Assembly: GCF_900100765.1 (NCBI RefSeq)
Contig: NZ_FNFO01000007.1
Location: 293,407 to 357,406, forward strand
Direction: 5' to 3'
DNA length: 64,000 nucleotides
From: Catalinimonas alkaloidigena
GTDB taxonomy: Bacteria; Bacteroidota; Bacteroidia; Cytophagales; Flexibacteraceae
Both the position numbers and the translations under genes were made by a program. The notes beneath the pieces were generated by a model, which worked only from the letters and a program-made list of their open reading frames with translations, had not been told where the DNA came from and made no database searches. Below, piece after piece: positions 34,438-44,270 of the stretch; the stretch's first letter is position 1; every line of letters begins with the position of its first letter.

Positions 34438-35061
34438 CTAAAACTTGACGCCGAAATGCAGCCCCGGCTCGAACAGGAAATAACGCGGCCACCGACGCTC
34501 CTGGCGGGCAAACGCCTCCGGCACGTTCGTGTTGATCGGCCAGTGCGTCATGGCCACCGAAGGCTCGACGAACAACCGGTTCCTCCAAAATGCGATATGA
34601 TACCCCAGCCGGTACGTCATGAACAGCTGGTAGCCGCGTTGCACCTTCCGGTCGTTGTCGTCAACATAGGTTTGCGCGGCGTTCAGCGCGTGCACGGCCG
34701 TGTATACCCCCTTCCACCAGAATCGCTGGTAGGCCAACGCCAGTCCCACTTCCCGCACGTAGCCGGGGTATTTCGTGTCGGGCGCTTCCTGCCCTTTGCT
34801 GTACGGAATGCCCAGCGGCCAGGCATATCGCCACGTAATGGCTTCGAGCGAAACCACGTCGCGGGGCGTGAGGCGGTACCCGACGTTCAACTGCACAAAA
34901 TGGGGGGGATTGGGGTCGTCGGGAATAAAATTGCCCAGCATGAACAGCGAACTGCCGACAAAAAACCGGCGGTAGGGGGCGTCTGTTCCGGACGTTTGCG
35001 CCTGTGCCTGTGTACTCCACAGAAGTCCCAGCAGAAGCGGGAAGATACATAGTCTTTTCAT
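34438..35061 (-). CDS. Predicted outer-membrane protein of unknown function
   Basis: 207 residues from ATG 35061 (MKRLCIFPLLLGLLWSTQAQ), a clear signal peptide. The mature protein alternates aromatic and polar residues in strand-like blocks (RFFVGSSLFMLGNFIP, then FVQLNVGYRLTPRDVVSLEA, YQLFMTYRLGYHIAFW, LFVEPSVAMTHW) and ends in GLHFGVKF, with the C-terminal Phe of barrel proteins. That suggests an 8-10-strand outer-membrane barrel. No family recognised. Single gene between the tRNAs and a Crp-type regulator. Confidence 0.7.
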   Translation of the reverse strand: MKRLCIFPLLLGLLWSTQAQAQTSGTDAPYRRFFVGSSLFMLGNFIPDDPNPPHFVQLNVGYRLTPRDVVSLEAITWRYAWPLGIPYSKGQEAPDTKYPGYVREVGLALAYQRFWWKGVYTAVHALNAAQTYVDDNDRKVQRGYQLFMTYRLGYHIAFWRNRLFVEPSVAMTHWPINTNVPEAFARQERRWPRYFLFEPGLHFGVKF

Positions 35062-35154
35062 CACCTTGGCATGAATAAATGGATGCATGCGAAGGTAGGC
35101 GGGGAAGGAAGCGAGGTTCGTTCGCTTAAGTTAAGAAAGGAAGCGGCGATGGAA

Positions 35155-35745
35155 TTATCTGTGCTGTTTCACTAACCGCCCGCGTATCCGACTGAGTGAT
35201 TGCGGCGTGATGCCGAGGTAGCTGGCCATCTGGTACTGCGGCACGCGCTGGCACAGATCGGGGCGCGTCTGGAGCAGGTGCTGGTACCGCTGTTCGGGCG
35301 AAGAGAGCTTGAACACATCGAACGAGGCCTGATGATGGGCGAGGAGTTCTTCCGACATTACCCGGCACAGCGTCTCGAACCGGGGAAACTTCTCAAAAAT
35401 AGGGCGCTCCATATCCGGGGTGGAGACGAGAAGAAGGGAATCCTCCCCGCAAGCCACGTAGTACGCCGACGGCTGTTGGTCGACCACGCACTGGGGCGCG
35501 AGCGTCTGCGCTTCCGTATAAAAGGCGGTGGTTTTCTCTTCGCCGTCCACCACATAGTAGGTGCGAATCCACCCTTTGATCACGAAGTACCCCGCGTCCG
35601 ACCGCTGCCCTTCCCGCAACAGCACCGTTCCTTTCTTGAAATGATGGACGATGTCCAGGTCCAGAAGGGCCTGTTTCTCTTGCTCCGACAAGATAAGGTA
35701 GCGCGACAGGTAATCAAACAGGACGGTTTCGGCGTGGTGCGTCAT
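35155..35745 (-). CDS. Crp/Fnr family transcriptional regulator
   Basis: 196 residues from ATG 35745 (MTHHAETVLFDYLS). An N-terminal cNMP-binding jelly roll (FKKGTVLLREGQRSDAGYFV, IKGWIRTYYVVDGEEKTTAF) is followed by a linker helix and a C-terminal HTH of the Bacteroidota type (VPQYQMASYLGITPQSLSRIRG). Such proteins usually lack a full Crp wing. The effector-binding Arg of Crp is not obvious, so the ligand is unknown. The following gene on the strand (OM protein) starts 94 nt downstream and might be a target. Confidence 0.9.
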   Translation of the reverse strand: MTHHAETVLFDYLSRYLILSEQEKQALLDLDIVHHFKKGTVLLREGQRSDAGYFVIKGWIRTYYVVDGEEKTTAFYTEAQTLAPQCVVDQQPSAYYVACGEDSLLLVSTPDMERPIFEKFPRFETLCRVMSEELLAHHQASFDVFKLSSPEQRYQHLLQTRPDLCQRVPQYQMASYLGITPQSLSRIRGRLVKQHR

Positions 35746-35776
35746 CGGGCAGGGGGAAGAGGCAGAAAGTACCGGA

Positions 35777-35872
35777 TTACCGTAGGTTTTGCAAGTGCGC
35801 AATGTCGAGGAGGTCTTTAGGACGACCGTTGGCTTGCTTGTCGGTGATCAAATCGTCGAGGCTGAGGAAGGT
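35777..35872 (-). pseudogene. C-terminal remnant of a nucleotidyltransferase-like gene
   Basis: On the minus strand, directly after an in-frame TAA, 31 codons read FLSLDDLITDKQANGRPKDL and LDIAHLQ to a stop at 35777. The 'F.sLddLI..K.a.GR.KDl.Di..L' block is the familiar C-terminus of nucleotidyltransferase-fold proteins encoded as the second gene of toxin-antitoxin-like pairs. The rest of the protein (over 100 residues) is missing; the block starts 15 nt after the stop of a small same-strand gene. It reads as an internal deletion that left only the tail. Confidence 0.55.
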
Positions 35873-35887
35873 TTACACCATCTTACG

Positions 35888-36049
35888 TTACCGCAGTCTC
35901 ATCTTTTTGCGATCGGTACGCGCACGTTGCAGACGCTTGAGAAACGCTTCAAATTCCGACCATTGGGGGGCCTTTTTCGTCTCCTCTTTTTGGGAAGGGT
36001 TGTCTGCTTTTAAATCTTCAAAATTGGTAGATCGGGTCAGTTTTGACAT
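35888..36049 (-). CDS. Small hypothetical protein upstream of a nucleotidyltransferase remnant
   Basis: 53 residues from ATG 36049 (MSKLTRSTNFEDLKADNPSQ, then PQWSEFEAFLKRLQRARTDR). It is highly charged, Lys/Arg-rich, with no hydrophobic segment. The 'TRstnFEDLK' start and position before the nucleotidyltransferase tail suggest it was the first gene of a two-gene toxin-antitoxin-like unit whose second gene is now broken. Function unknown. Confidence 0.5.
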   Translation of the reverse strand: MSKLTRSTNFEDLKADNPSQKEETKKAPQWSEFEAFLKRLQRARTDRKKMRLR

Positions 36050-36098
36050 AGGGTTGCTGTTTAGCGGATGGCCGTTCATGGAATCGCGTGGCCCTGTT

Positions 36099-36389
36099 TT
36101 ATACGTACTTCACCTGTTGCAAGATAGCTTGCTTCCACTGCTTCCTCAGCGAGCCTTCCGTGACCAGATCTACCTTTCTGCCGATTGCGGATTCAAGATA
36201 ATCCTTCAGATCGAAGAACTTCCAGCCGATCTTTCTGCGGAACGCCACCAATACATCGAGGTCGGAATCATCTCGGTAATTTCCATTAGCAAACGAGCCG
36301 AAATAACCGATCTGTTCGACACCAAATTCATCTTGCAAGTAGGATTTAACTGCCTTGAGTTTACGCTCGATGTCTTGGGGTGTTTCCAT
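36099..36389 (-). CDS. MNT-type nucleotidyltransferase (minimal pol-beta fold)
   Basis: 96 residues from ATG 36389 (METPQDIERKLKAVKSYLQD); an upstream ATG at 36419 is possible. The motif IGYFGSFANGNYRDDSDLDV holds the GS and DxD residues of the minimal nucleotidyltransferase fold, followed by the third acidic residue in RKVDLV. MNT proteins are known as antitoxins that nucleotidylate HEPN RNase toxins. No separate small HEPN gene is adjacent. The nearest HEPN-like domain is in the large STAND protein whose stop lies 149 nt upstream on the same strand. G+C is intermediate between that gene and the core genome. Confidence 0.88.
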   Translation of the reverse strand: METPQDIERKLKAVKSYLQDEFGVEQIGYFGSFANGNYRDDSDLDVLVAFRRKIGWKFFDLKDYLESAIGRKVDLVTEGSLRKQWKQAILQQVKYV

Positions 36390-36538
36390 GGTTTGAATTA
36401 TACATAAAAGACCCTTCATTATGGATGGATTATGGCAATTTTAGCCGAGTGATTATAGGAAATCTGACAAGTTAGAATACGTCAGAATTGAAGACCAATT
36501 TCGCTAGTAGAAAAAAATTGAATTATCAAAAAAATACT

Positions 36539-39190
36539 TTAAGCGATTATTTTGACAGATTTAGCGCATTTACCTCCTCTGTTTTCTCCCAATTCAAAGG
36601 AAACCATTTGTCCATTTACTACATTTTTCCACTCTGTCCAAGTAGTGATATCAATAAAATCATATCTGTGTGCGAAGATTCTTTCATTTGGTGTTTCAAT
36701 AAATACATAATTGTTTTTATTGTTTTTTGGTTTGATTACATTGCCTATTAATTTCTCATTGCCTTCATAGTTCTTAATTAAATTATTTAAGTCGTTGTCA
36801 GAGAATTTGTCTTGGTATAAAGAGATTATTTTTTCTTTTAACTGCACATTTAGATTTATGTATGTCTCGTTTTTGCGAATAAGCTCTTTTATGAATTCTT
36901 TATACTCAGAAATTTTTACTACAGGTAAAAGCTTTATGAAGCTCAAAACTGTTGTGCTAAAGTTTTTGGCCATTTTGTAGTCGATAAGCTTATCATTAGC
37001 GCATTCGTCAAAAATTTTGAAAGCTTTCTTGAAATGGTTGATTCCATTGTCTATGTCTGTTTGAATTGTTAATTCACTTTTTCCTGACTCAGCATAATTA
37101 GAGATTAGTTCAGTATTAGCAATTCTTAGGTTTTTAGAATCTAATTCAACGTTTTCTTTTAAGTTCTTTATGACTTGTATAGCTTTATTGAATTCTTGAG
37201 AATAATTCCAGCACCTCGCGATTAAGAAGGCAGTGTATGGGTGATTTGGTTGTTGATTATATACATTTTTAGCGTAAAATAATGCGCTGTTAATATCTTC
37301 TAATTTAAACATTAAGAATTGCGCATAGTAATATAGCAACCTGAGATTATTAGGAGCTATTTCTAGCCCAAGCTTGTAATCCTCATCAGCACTTAATAGA
37401 TCTCCTTGTGTTGCTTTGATAAATGCCCCAACTCTATAAACTTCGAAGTAATTTGGGTCAATATTCTTTGCTTCCTTGACTTTTTGTAATGCACTTTCAA
37501 AGTCTCCATTCTTTGAGAATATTAGAGCCTCTTGTAAGAATTTTGCACTAATCATTTGGTTCTGATTTTCATAGACCAATGCGTTTAGAGCAAAGATGTT
37601 GTATTTTTGTACTTTTTTTATTTGACTGATGCCTGTATTTAATTCTTTTGACTTTTTGATGTGATTTTTGATGTATTCTTGTTCTATTGGGTATTTCTTT
37701 GATAGAAAATCTTTTGCAAAATCAGATATAAAGTACGTTACTTGTTCATAATTGCTTCCATCTTCTATTTGTCTAGAGATGAGTGTGGTCTTGAAAAGCT
37801 CTATCAAATGTTTTCTGGTGTCAAGAGGGTCTAGATTTGATAAATAAATTATTTCTGCATTAGTTACTTTCTTGCGTGAAGCTCTTATTGTTTTTAAGAT
37901 TGAAATTGCTCCACTACTTAGTTTTTCATATACATTTGTTAAACAAAATTCGAGTAAGTTTTCCTTGTTGTTAATTACTTCATGTGGTGGTATACCTGTT
38001 TCTACTGTGCTTACAAACCATTTTATTGCTAGAGGATTAAAATATAATTTGCTTGATATTTCAACTAATGTTTTTTGAGGTAGCCTGAGTAGCGTTTCGC
38101 TATTTCTAATACGAGCAATTTCTCTAATTAATTTCGCTGATTCGGATTCTGATAACCCATTTAGTTTTCTTGGGTACTCCAACTCACCTAAACCTATTCT
38201 TGAGGTTATCAAGATATGACATTTGGTTTGTGCATTTCTAATGAAATTCCTTACTTCTTCAGTTTGTATGGTTTCTAGATTATCTATGACTATCAAGGTA
38301 TTAAAATATGCTAGGTACTCTAATATTTCATTTAGTTTGTTTTCTCCTCCTATAGATATGCTGATTTCTGCAATCAAACCGGAATAATCAGTAATTGCTG
38401 TATGTATCTCCTCAATACCTTTAGTTGTTAGCATTGTTGTTTTTGCGGAGGTCCATATGATAAGTTCAAATGGACAACTCTCATTCATATCTACAATATC
38501 ATATGCAACTTTTAGAGCAAGTGCCGTTTTCCCAATTCCGCCATCTCCAAGTACCGAAACTACTCGATTAGATAGAATAAGCTTTGTTAATGCTTCTACA
38601 TCTTGTTGTCTACCGATAAACCCAGTTTCATCAAAGTCTGGCACCGGTAAGTTATGGCTGATATTGGATTGGTCATTCTCAAAATGAGTAGATGGGAATT
38701 TTAAGGTCAAAACATAGCTGGGATCTCTATCTATTTTCTCTCTAGTTTCTATTGTGACAGACCAATCTATAGGATCAGTTTTTCTTAATGAACTTACAAA
38801 GTCATACGTATGAGAAAAGTCTCCGCCTAAAAGCGGTCTTGTATGCATAACTCTATTTCTGATAGGGGTTATATCGGTTAAGTTATTTATAATTGATTTT
38901 AAATATACTGATGCTTCTTTGGTTAGAAATTCTTTATTCTGATTTAGTACTGTGAATGTGTCATAAAAATCCATGAATTCAATTACTTCGTCTAGGTTCT
39001 CAATATAGAGTACTCCGGGATTTTCTTTTTCGAATCTTTCTATGACTTTTTTTTCTAGTTCTGGATTTTTAAAAAATGCTAAGTTTTCATAAAAAGGAAT
39101 AATATTCTTTTTTATATTATTCTTTAGGTCTATCTCTATTCCGTATATTAATGCAGCAAGCGTTAGTCTTGTTTCTGTTATTTTTGACAT
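36539..39190 (-). CDS. STAND NTPase: HEPN-like / NB-ARC / winged helix / TPR / cold-shock-like (candidate defence protein)
   Basis: 883 residues in an AT-rich block (about one third G+C by eye, unlike its neighbours). Residues 1-165 are mainly helical and carry PIRNRVMHTRP, with R111...H116 in the Rx4H spacing of HEPN RNases. GFIGRQ (190-195) opens an NB-ARC ATPase: Walker A GDGGIGKT (215-222), Walker B TLIVIDN (298-304), sensor ILITSR (326-331) and FNPLAI (384-389). A winged-helix part (about 425-500) leads into TPRs (about 550-760). Residues 814-883 resemble a cold-shock OB fold (IGNVIKPK, YVFIET, RIFAHRYDFID, GQMVSFELG). Such STAND proteins typically sense invaders and switch on an effector; here the HEPN part would be the RNase and the TPR/OB parts the sensor. 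Activity is inferred. Starts right after an 18-bp palindrome. Confidence 0.75.
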   Translation of the reverse strand: MSKITETRLTLAALIYGIEIDLKNNIKKNIIPFYENLAFFKNPELEKKVIERFEKENPGVLYIENLDEVIEFMDFYDTFTVLNQNKEFLTKEASVYLKSIINNLTDITPIRNRVMHTRPLLGGDFSHTYDFVSSLRKTDPIDWSVTIETREKIDRDPSYVLTLKFPSTHFENDQSNISHNLPVPDFDETGFIGRQQDVEALTKLILSNRVVSVLGDGGIGKTALALKVAYDIVDMNESCPFELIIWTSAKTTMLTTKGIEEIHTAITDYSGLIAEISISIGGENKLNEILEYLAYFNTLIVIDNLETIQTEEVRNFIRNAQTKCHILITSRIGLGELEYPRKLNGLSESESAKLIREIARIRNSETLLRLPQKTLVEISSKLYFNPLAIKWFVSTVETGIPPHEVINNKENLLEFCLTNVYEKLSSGAISILKTIRASRKKVTNAEIIYLSNLDPLDTRKHLIELFKTTLISRQIEDGSNYEQVTYFISDFAKDFLSKKYPIEQEYIKNHIKKSKELNTGISQIKKVQKYNIFALNALVYENQNQMISAKFLQEALIFSKNGDFESALQKVKEAKNIDPNYFEVYRVGAFIKATQGDLLSADEDYKLGLEIAPNNLRLLYYYAQFLMFKLEDINSALFYAKNVYNQQPNHPYTAFLIARCWNYSQEFNKAIQVIKNLKENVELDSKNLRIANTELISNYAESGKSELTIQTDIDNGINHFKKAFKIFDECANDKLIDYKMAKNFSTTVLSFIKLLPVVKISEYKEFIKELIRKNETYINLNVQLKEKIISLYQDKFSDNDLNNLIKNYEGNEKLIGNVIKPKNNKNNYVFIETPNERIFAHRYDFIDITTWTEWKNVVNGQMVSFELGENRGGKCAKSVKIIA

Positions 39191-39208
39191 ATTAATTTTA
39201 AAATTAAT
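39191..39208. repeat. 18-bp perfect palindrome touching the STAND gene start
   Basis: ATTAATTTTAAAATTAAT is its own reverse complement and occupies bases -1 to -18 before the ATG at 39190. It could be an operator or block the ribosome-binding region when folded. AT-richness makes chance palindromes more likely here. Confidence 0.5.
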
Positions 39209-39227
39209 TGTTTTTATTTCACATAAA

Positions 39228-41849
<2,622 letters not shown>

Positions 41850-41915
41850 AGCGCCGCAAAGGCTTTTAAAAATGGGAGTTTTGTGACTGCGTCGGAACCA
41901 CTAAGTTGCGCAGCA

Positions 41916-42452
41916 ATGAGGAAACTAAGCAACGAGGAACTCGACCGGCCCAGCGTGGCCGATTTTAAAAGTAAAGAAAAAAATCCGTTCGTTTTGGTGC
42001 TCGACAACGTCCGGAGCCTATTAAATGTGGGGTCGGTTTTCCGTACCGCCGACGCCTTTCTGGCCGAGCGTGTGATCCTCTGCGGCATCACCGGCCGCCC
42101 CCCGCACCGCGAAATCAACAAGACCGCTTTAGGCGCTACCGAATCGGTTGTCTGGGAATACGTGGAGGATACGTTAGCCGCCATTGAGCAACTCCGCGCC
42201 GAGGGGTACCAGATCGCCAGCCTCGAACAGGCCGATCAGAGTGTGATGCTTTCGCAGTTTACCCCAGACCCCGCCGCCCGCTACGCCTTTGTGCTGGGCC
42301 ACGAAGTCGGGGGCGTCCGGGCCGACGTGGTGGCCGCCTCCGACCTCTGTCTGGAAATTCCGCAGGGCGGCACGAAGCATTCCCTGAACGTCTCCGTCGC
42401 CGCCGGGGTCGTGGCCTGGGACTACGTCAGCAAGACGAGAAGATTTGAATGA
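41916..42452 (+). CDS. TrmH/SpoU family RNA 2'-O-methyltransferase
   Basis: 178 residues from ATG 41916 (MRKLSNEELDRPSVADFKSK). A very long upstream open frame in the same phase is antisense to mutS and rejected. FVLVLDNVRSLLNVGSVFRT is SPOUT motif 1 (N..N.G...RT), RYAFVLGHEVGGV motif 2 and EIPQGGTKHSLNVSVAAGV motif 3. The enzyme methylates ribose in tRNA or rRNA; the target is not clear. Its short size (no extra RNA-binding domain) fits the TrmL/TrmH-like group. Confidence 0.9.
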   Translation: MRKLSNEELDRPSVADFKSKEKNPFVLVLDNVRSLLNVGSVFRTADAFLAERVILCGITGRPPHREINKTALGATESVVWEYVEDTLAAIEQLRAEGYQIASLEQADQSVMLSQFTPDPAARYAFVLGHEVGGVRADVVAASDLCLEIPQGGTKHSLNVSVAAGVVAWDYVSKTRRFE

Positions 42453-42495
42453 GTGAATGTGTGAGGTGGTGAATGGGTGATTGCGTGAATTAGAC

Positions 42496-42581
42496 CTGCC
42501 GCAAGTTTAGCGTAGCGTACCTTGTGGTATACAATGTTGCACGTTTTCAGCCTGCGCGGCCCGACAGAATGCTTGCGGCAG
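42496..42581. repeat. MITE-like repeat, copy 1 (86 bp)
   Basis: Ends are inverted: CTGCCGCAAG at the left and CTTGCGGCAG at the right, a perfect 10-bp pair. Interior blocks GTTTAGCGTAGCGTA, CTTGTGGTAT and GCACGTTTTCAGCCT recur in the same order in copy 2 at 42956. The two copies flank a small membrane-protein gene. No coding capacity. Confidence 0.75.
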
Positions 42582-42596
42582 TTAGAGGCAGTGTGG

Positions 42597-42905
42597 TCAT
42601 CTGATCGTCTGCCAACCAGTGTACATACCTGCCATGGCGAAGAGAATACCTAGAATCATTGACATGATTCTGAGTGCCTTTTTCTCTTTTAGAACGGTAG
42701 CGTACCCTAAGAACGCAGTAATTGCGGATAATATGAAGGGTACATACAGCGTCTTTGCGATGAAAAGTAGGGGCAGTTGATCGGCGCCCCTGGTGTTCAC
42801 TCCAATGATCAGGGCGATCACGAGCATCATCAATGAAGACCCCAAAAATGTGGCGATTACCGCCGCAACCGGCCTTTTCGAGATATATGTGAAAAGCTTC
42901 TTCAT
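42597..42905 (-). CDS. Small membrane protein of unknown function
   Basis: 102 residues with three hydrophobic segments (VAAVIATFLGSSLMMLVIAL, then LYVPFILSAITAFLGYA and IMSMILGILFAMAGMYTGW) and a basic N-terminus (MKKLFTYISKRP). No family recognised. It sits alone between two copies of a MITE-like repeat, so it may have moved with them or simply been flanked by two insertions. Confidence 0.6.
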   Translation of the reverse strand: MKKLFTYISKRPVAAVIATFLGSSLMMLVIALIIGVNTRGADQLPLLFIAKTLYVPFILSAITAFLGYATVLKEKKALRIMSMILGILFAMAGMYTGWQTIR

Positions 42906-42955
42906 CAGTAGTGTGTTTTGTCAAGAAACTGTTTAAACCTCCTACAAACTCTTTA

Positions 42956-43081
42956 CTGCCGCAAGTTTAGCGTAGCGTAACCGCTGCGGCGGGCCGCTTG
43001 TGGTATAAAATGATGCACGTTTTCAGCCTACGCGGCGTGGCCGACTAGGCCCGGCTACAGGCTTGCGGTAGTAGAGGGGCA
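42956..43081. repeat. MITE-like repeat, copy 2 (126 bp)
   Basis: Starts CTGCCGCAAG and ends CTTGCGGTAG (one mismatch in the inverted end). Compared with copy 1 it has extra GC-rich blocks (CCGCTGCGGCGGGCCG and GTGGCCGACTAGGCCCGG) that can fold into hairpins. The outer flank AGAGG..GGCAGT is also shared with copy 1. Confidence 0.75.
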
Positions 43082-43155
43082 GTAGAAGGAAGCAATGCCG
43101 TCGGGCGGTATTCTACTAGAGTTGGAATAAGAAAGAAGAGGAGGACTTGACCTTA

Positions 43156-43464
43156 CTATTCTTTCGGCAAAATGCGCAGGCGTTGGAGCATCTTCTTTTC
43201 AACGCCCCAGAAAAAGCGAAACTGGCCGAGGAGGGTACCGTAGAGGAGGAGGAGTACCTGATACGTCGGGAAGATGACGAGCAAATATGCCGGAATGGTA
43301 ATCCAGAGAGGGGTGTCGGAGGTGATGCCCAACCATTCGAACACCGGACGGCGCACGTAGACTGATGTGCTACCCGTAAGGGCAAACACCACAAAAATAA
43401 TCACCACTTGCCAGAGGCTGTCGACCCCCCAGCGTTCCTGCATCTTACGAAGAAAACCTGCCAT
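43156..43464 (-). CDS. DUF6787-like membrane protein
   Basis: 102 residues. MAGFLRKMQERWGVDSLWQV leads into two or three hydrophobic segments (VVIIFVVFALTGSTSVYV, then IPAYLLVIFPTYQVLLLLYG) and a C-terminal FRFFWGVEKKMLQRL. The 'W.v.s..q...i...F..tG' start and 'F.fFw..ekk' end fit the small DUF6787 family of Bacteroidota. Function unknown. It has its own -7 box 27 nt upstream. Confidence 0.65.
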   Translation of the reverse strand: MAGFLRKMQERWGVDSLWQVVIIFVVFALTGSTSVYVRRPVFEWLGITSDTPLWITIPAYLLVIFPTYQVLLLLYGTLLGQFRFFWGVEKKMLQRLRILPKE

Positions 43465-43490
43465 CCGAATGTAATGCGTTGTTCAACGCG

Positions 43491-43498
43491 CAAAGGTA
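43491..43498 (-). promoter_or_regulatory. Promoter -7 box (TACCTTTG) of the DUF6787-like gene
   Basis: A full TAnnTTTG match on the minus strand 26 nt before the start codon. No clear -33 element. Confidence 0.5.
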
Positions 43499-43675
43499 CG
43501 AAACGAAGCGCGCTCTGAAAACCGCAGGCAATGTGTCGTGGTTCCGACAGAAGGGAGTGATTCTGAAGTTTTTCGGAACAGGCGCGGGGGGAAGCCTGTT
43601 TTCTACCTGCAGGAGCCGGGCTCATCCGAAGAAGCCGGCCCCTCGTACATACCACAACGCTGAACCTACTTTCTT

Positions 43676-44197
43676 ATGAAACATGTCATGCTCTTCCTGA
43701 TGCTGTTGGGCGGCACTTCGCTCACGTCGTGTGCTCAGGAGAAAACCCAAGGCACCGCAACGGCCGAAGCCCAAACGGTTGCGATGGCCGGTGACGACCA
43801 GCCGTTTAAGGTGCAGAAGACCCGCGCTGAATGGAAAGCTGCCCTCACGCCTAATCAGTTCCGCATTTTGCGGGAAGAGGGGACCGAGCCCCCCTATAAA
43901 AATGCCTATTGGGATAACCACGAGGCGGGCCTTTACCAGTGTGCAGGCTGTGGCAACGTGCTGTTTTCGTCCGAAACCAAGTACGAATCCCACACCGGCT
44001 GGCCAAGTTTCTGGGAACCTATCGACCCGGGGGCGGTCGGCACGGAGGTCGACAATAGCCTGATGATGAGCCGCACGGAAGTGCATTGTGCTGATTGCGG
44101 AGGGCATTTGGGACACGTGTTCCGCGACGGTCCGAAGCCGACGGGCCTGCGCTATTGCATGAACTCTGGCGCCATGACGTTCGAAAAAAGTAAATAG
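43676..44197 (+). CDS. msrB: Peptide-methionine (R)-S-oxide reductase, lipoprotein form
   Basis: 173 residues. The N-terminus MKHVMLFLMLLGGTSLTSC has a lipobox (LTSC), so this MsrB is exported and lipid-anchored. Zinc Cys pairs are in CAGCGN and CADCGG, the substrate region is SHTGWPSFW, and the catalytic Cys is in LRYCMNS (usual RYCINS). It repairs oxidised methionine in envelope proteins. No msrA gene is adjacent. Terminator follows. Confidence 0.95.
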   Translation: MKHVMLFLMLLGGTSLTSCAQEKTQGTATAEAQTVAMAGDDQPFKVQKTRAEWKAALTPNQFRILREEGTEPPYKNAYWDNHEAGLYQCAGCGNVLFSSETKYESHTGWPSFWEPIDPGAVGTEVDNSLMMSRTEVHCADCGGHLGHVFRDGPKPTGLRYCMNSGAMTFEKSK

Positions 44198-44216
44198 CCG
44201 TTGGCGATGTAAAAAC

Positions 44217-44248
44217 AAAAAAGCATCCTCTACTCAGGATGCTTTTTT
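44217..44248. terminator. Bidirectional rho-independent terminator
   Basis: A 13-bp stem AAAAAAGCATCCT / AGGATGCTTTTTT with a 6-nt loop lies between the convergent msrB and alpha/beta-hydrolase genes and serves both strands. Confidence 0.95.
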
Positions 44249-44270
44249 GTGAATGGGATGGCGTGAGTGA

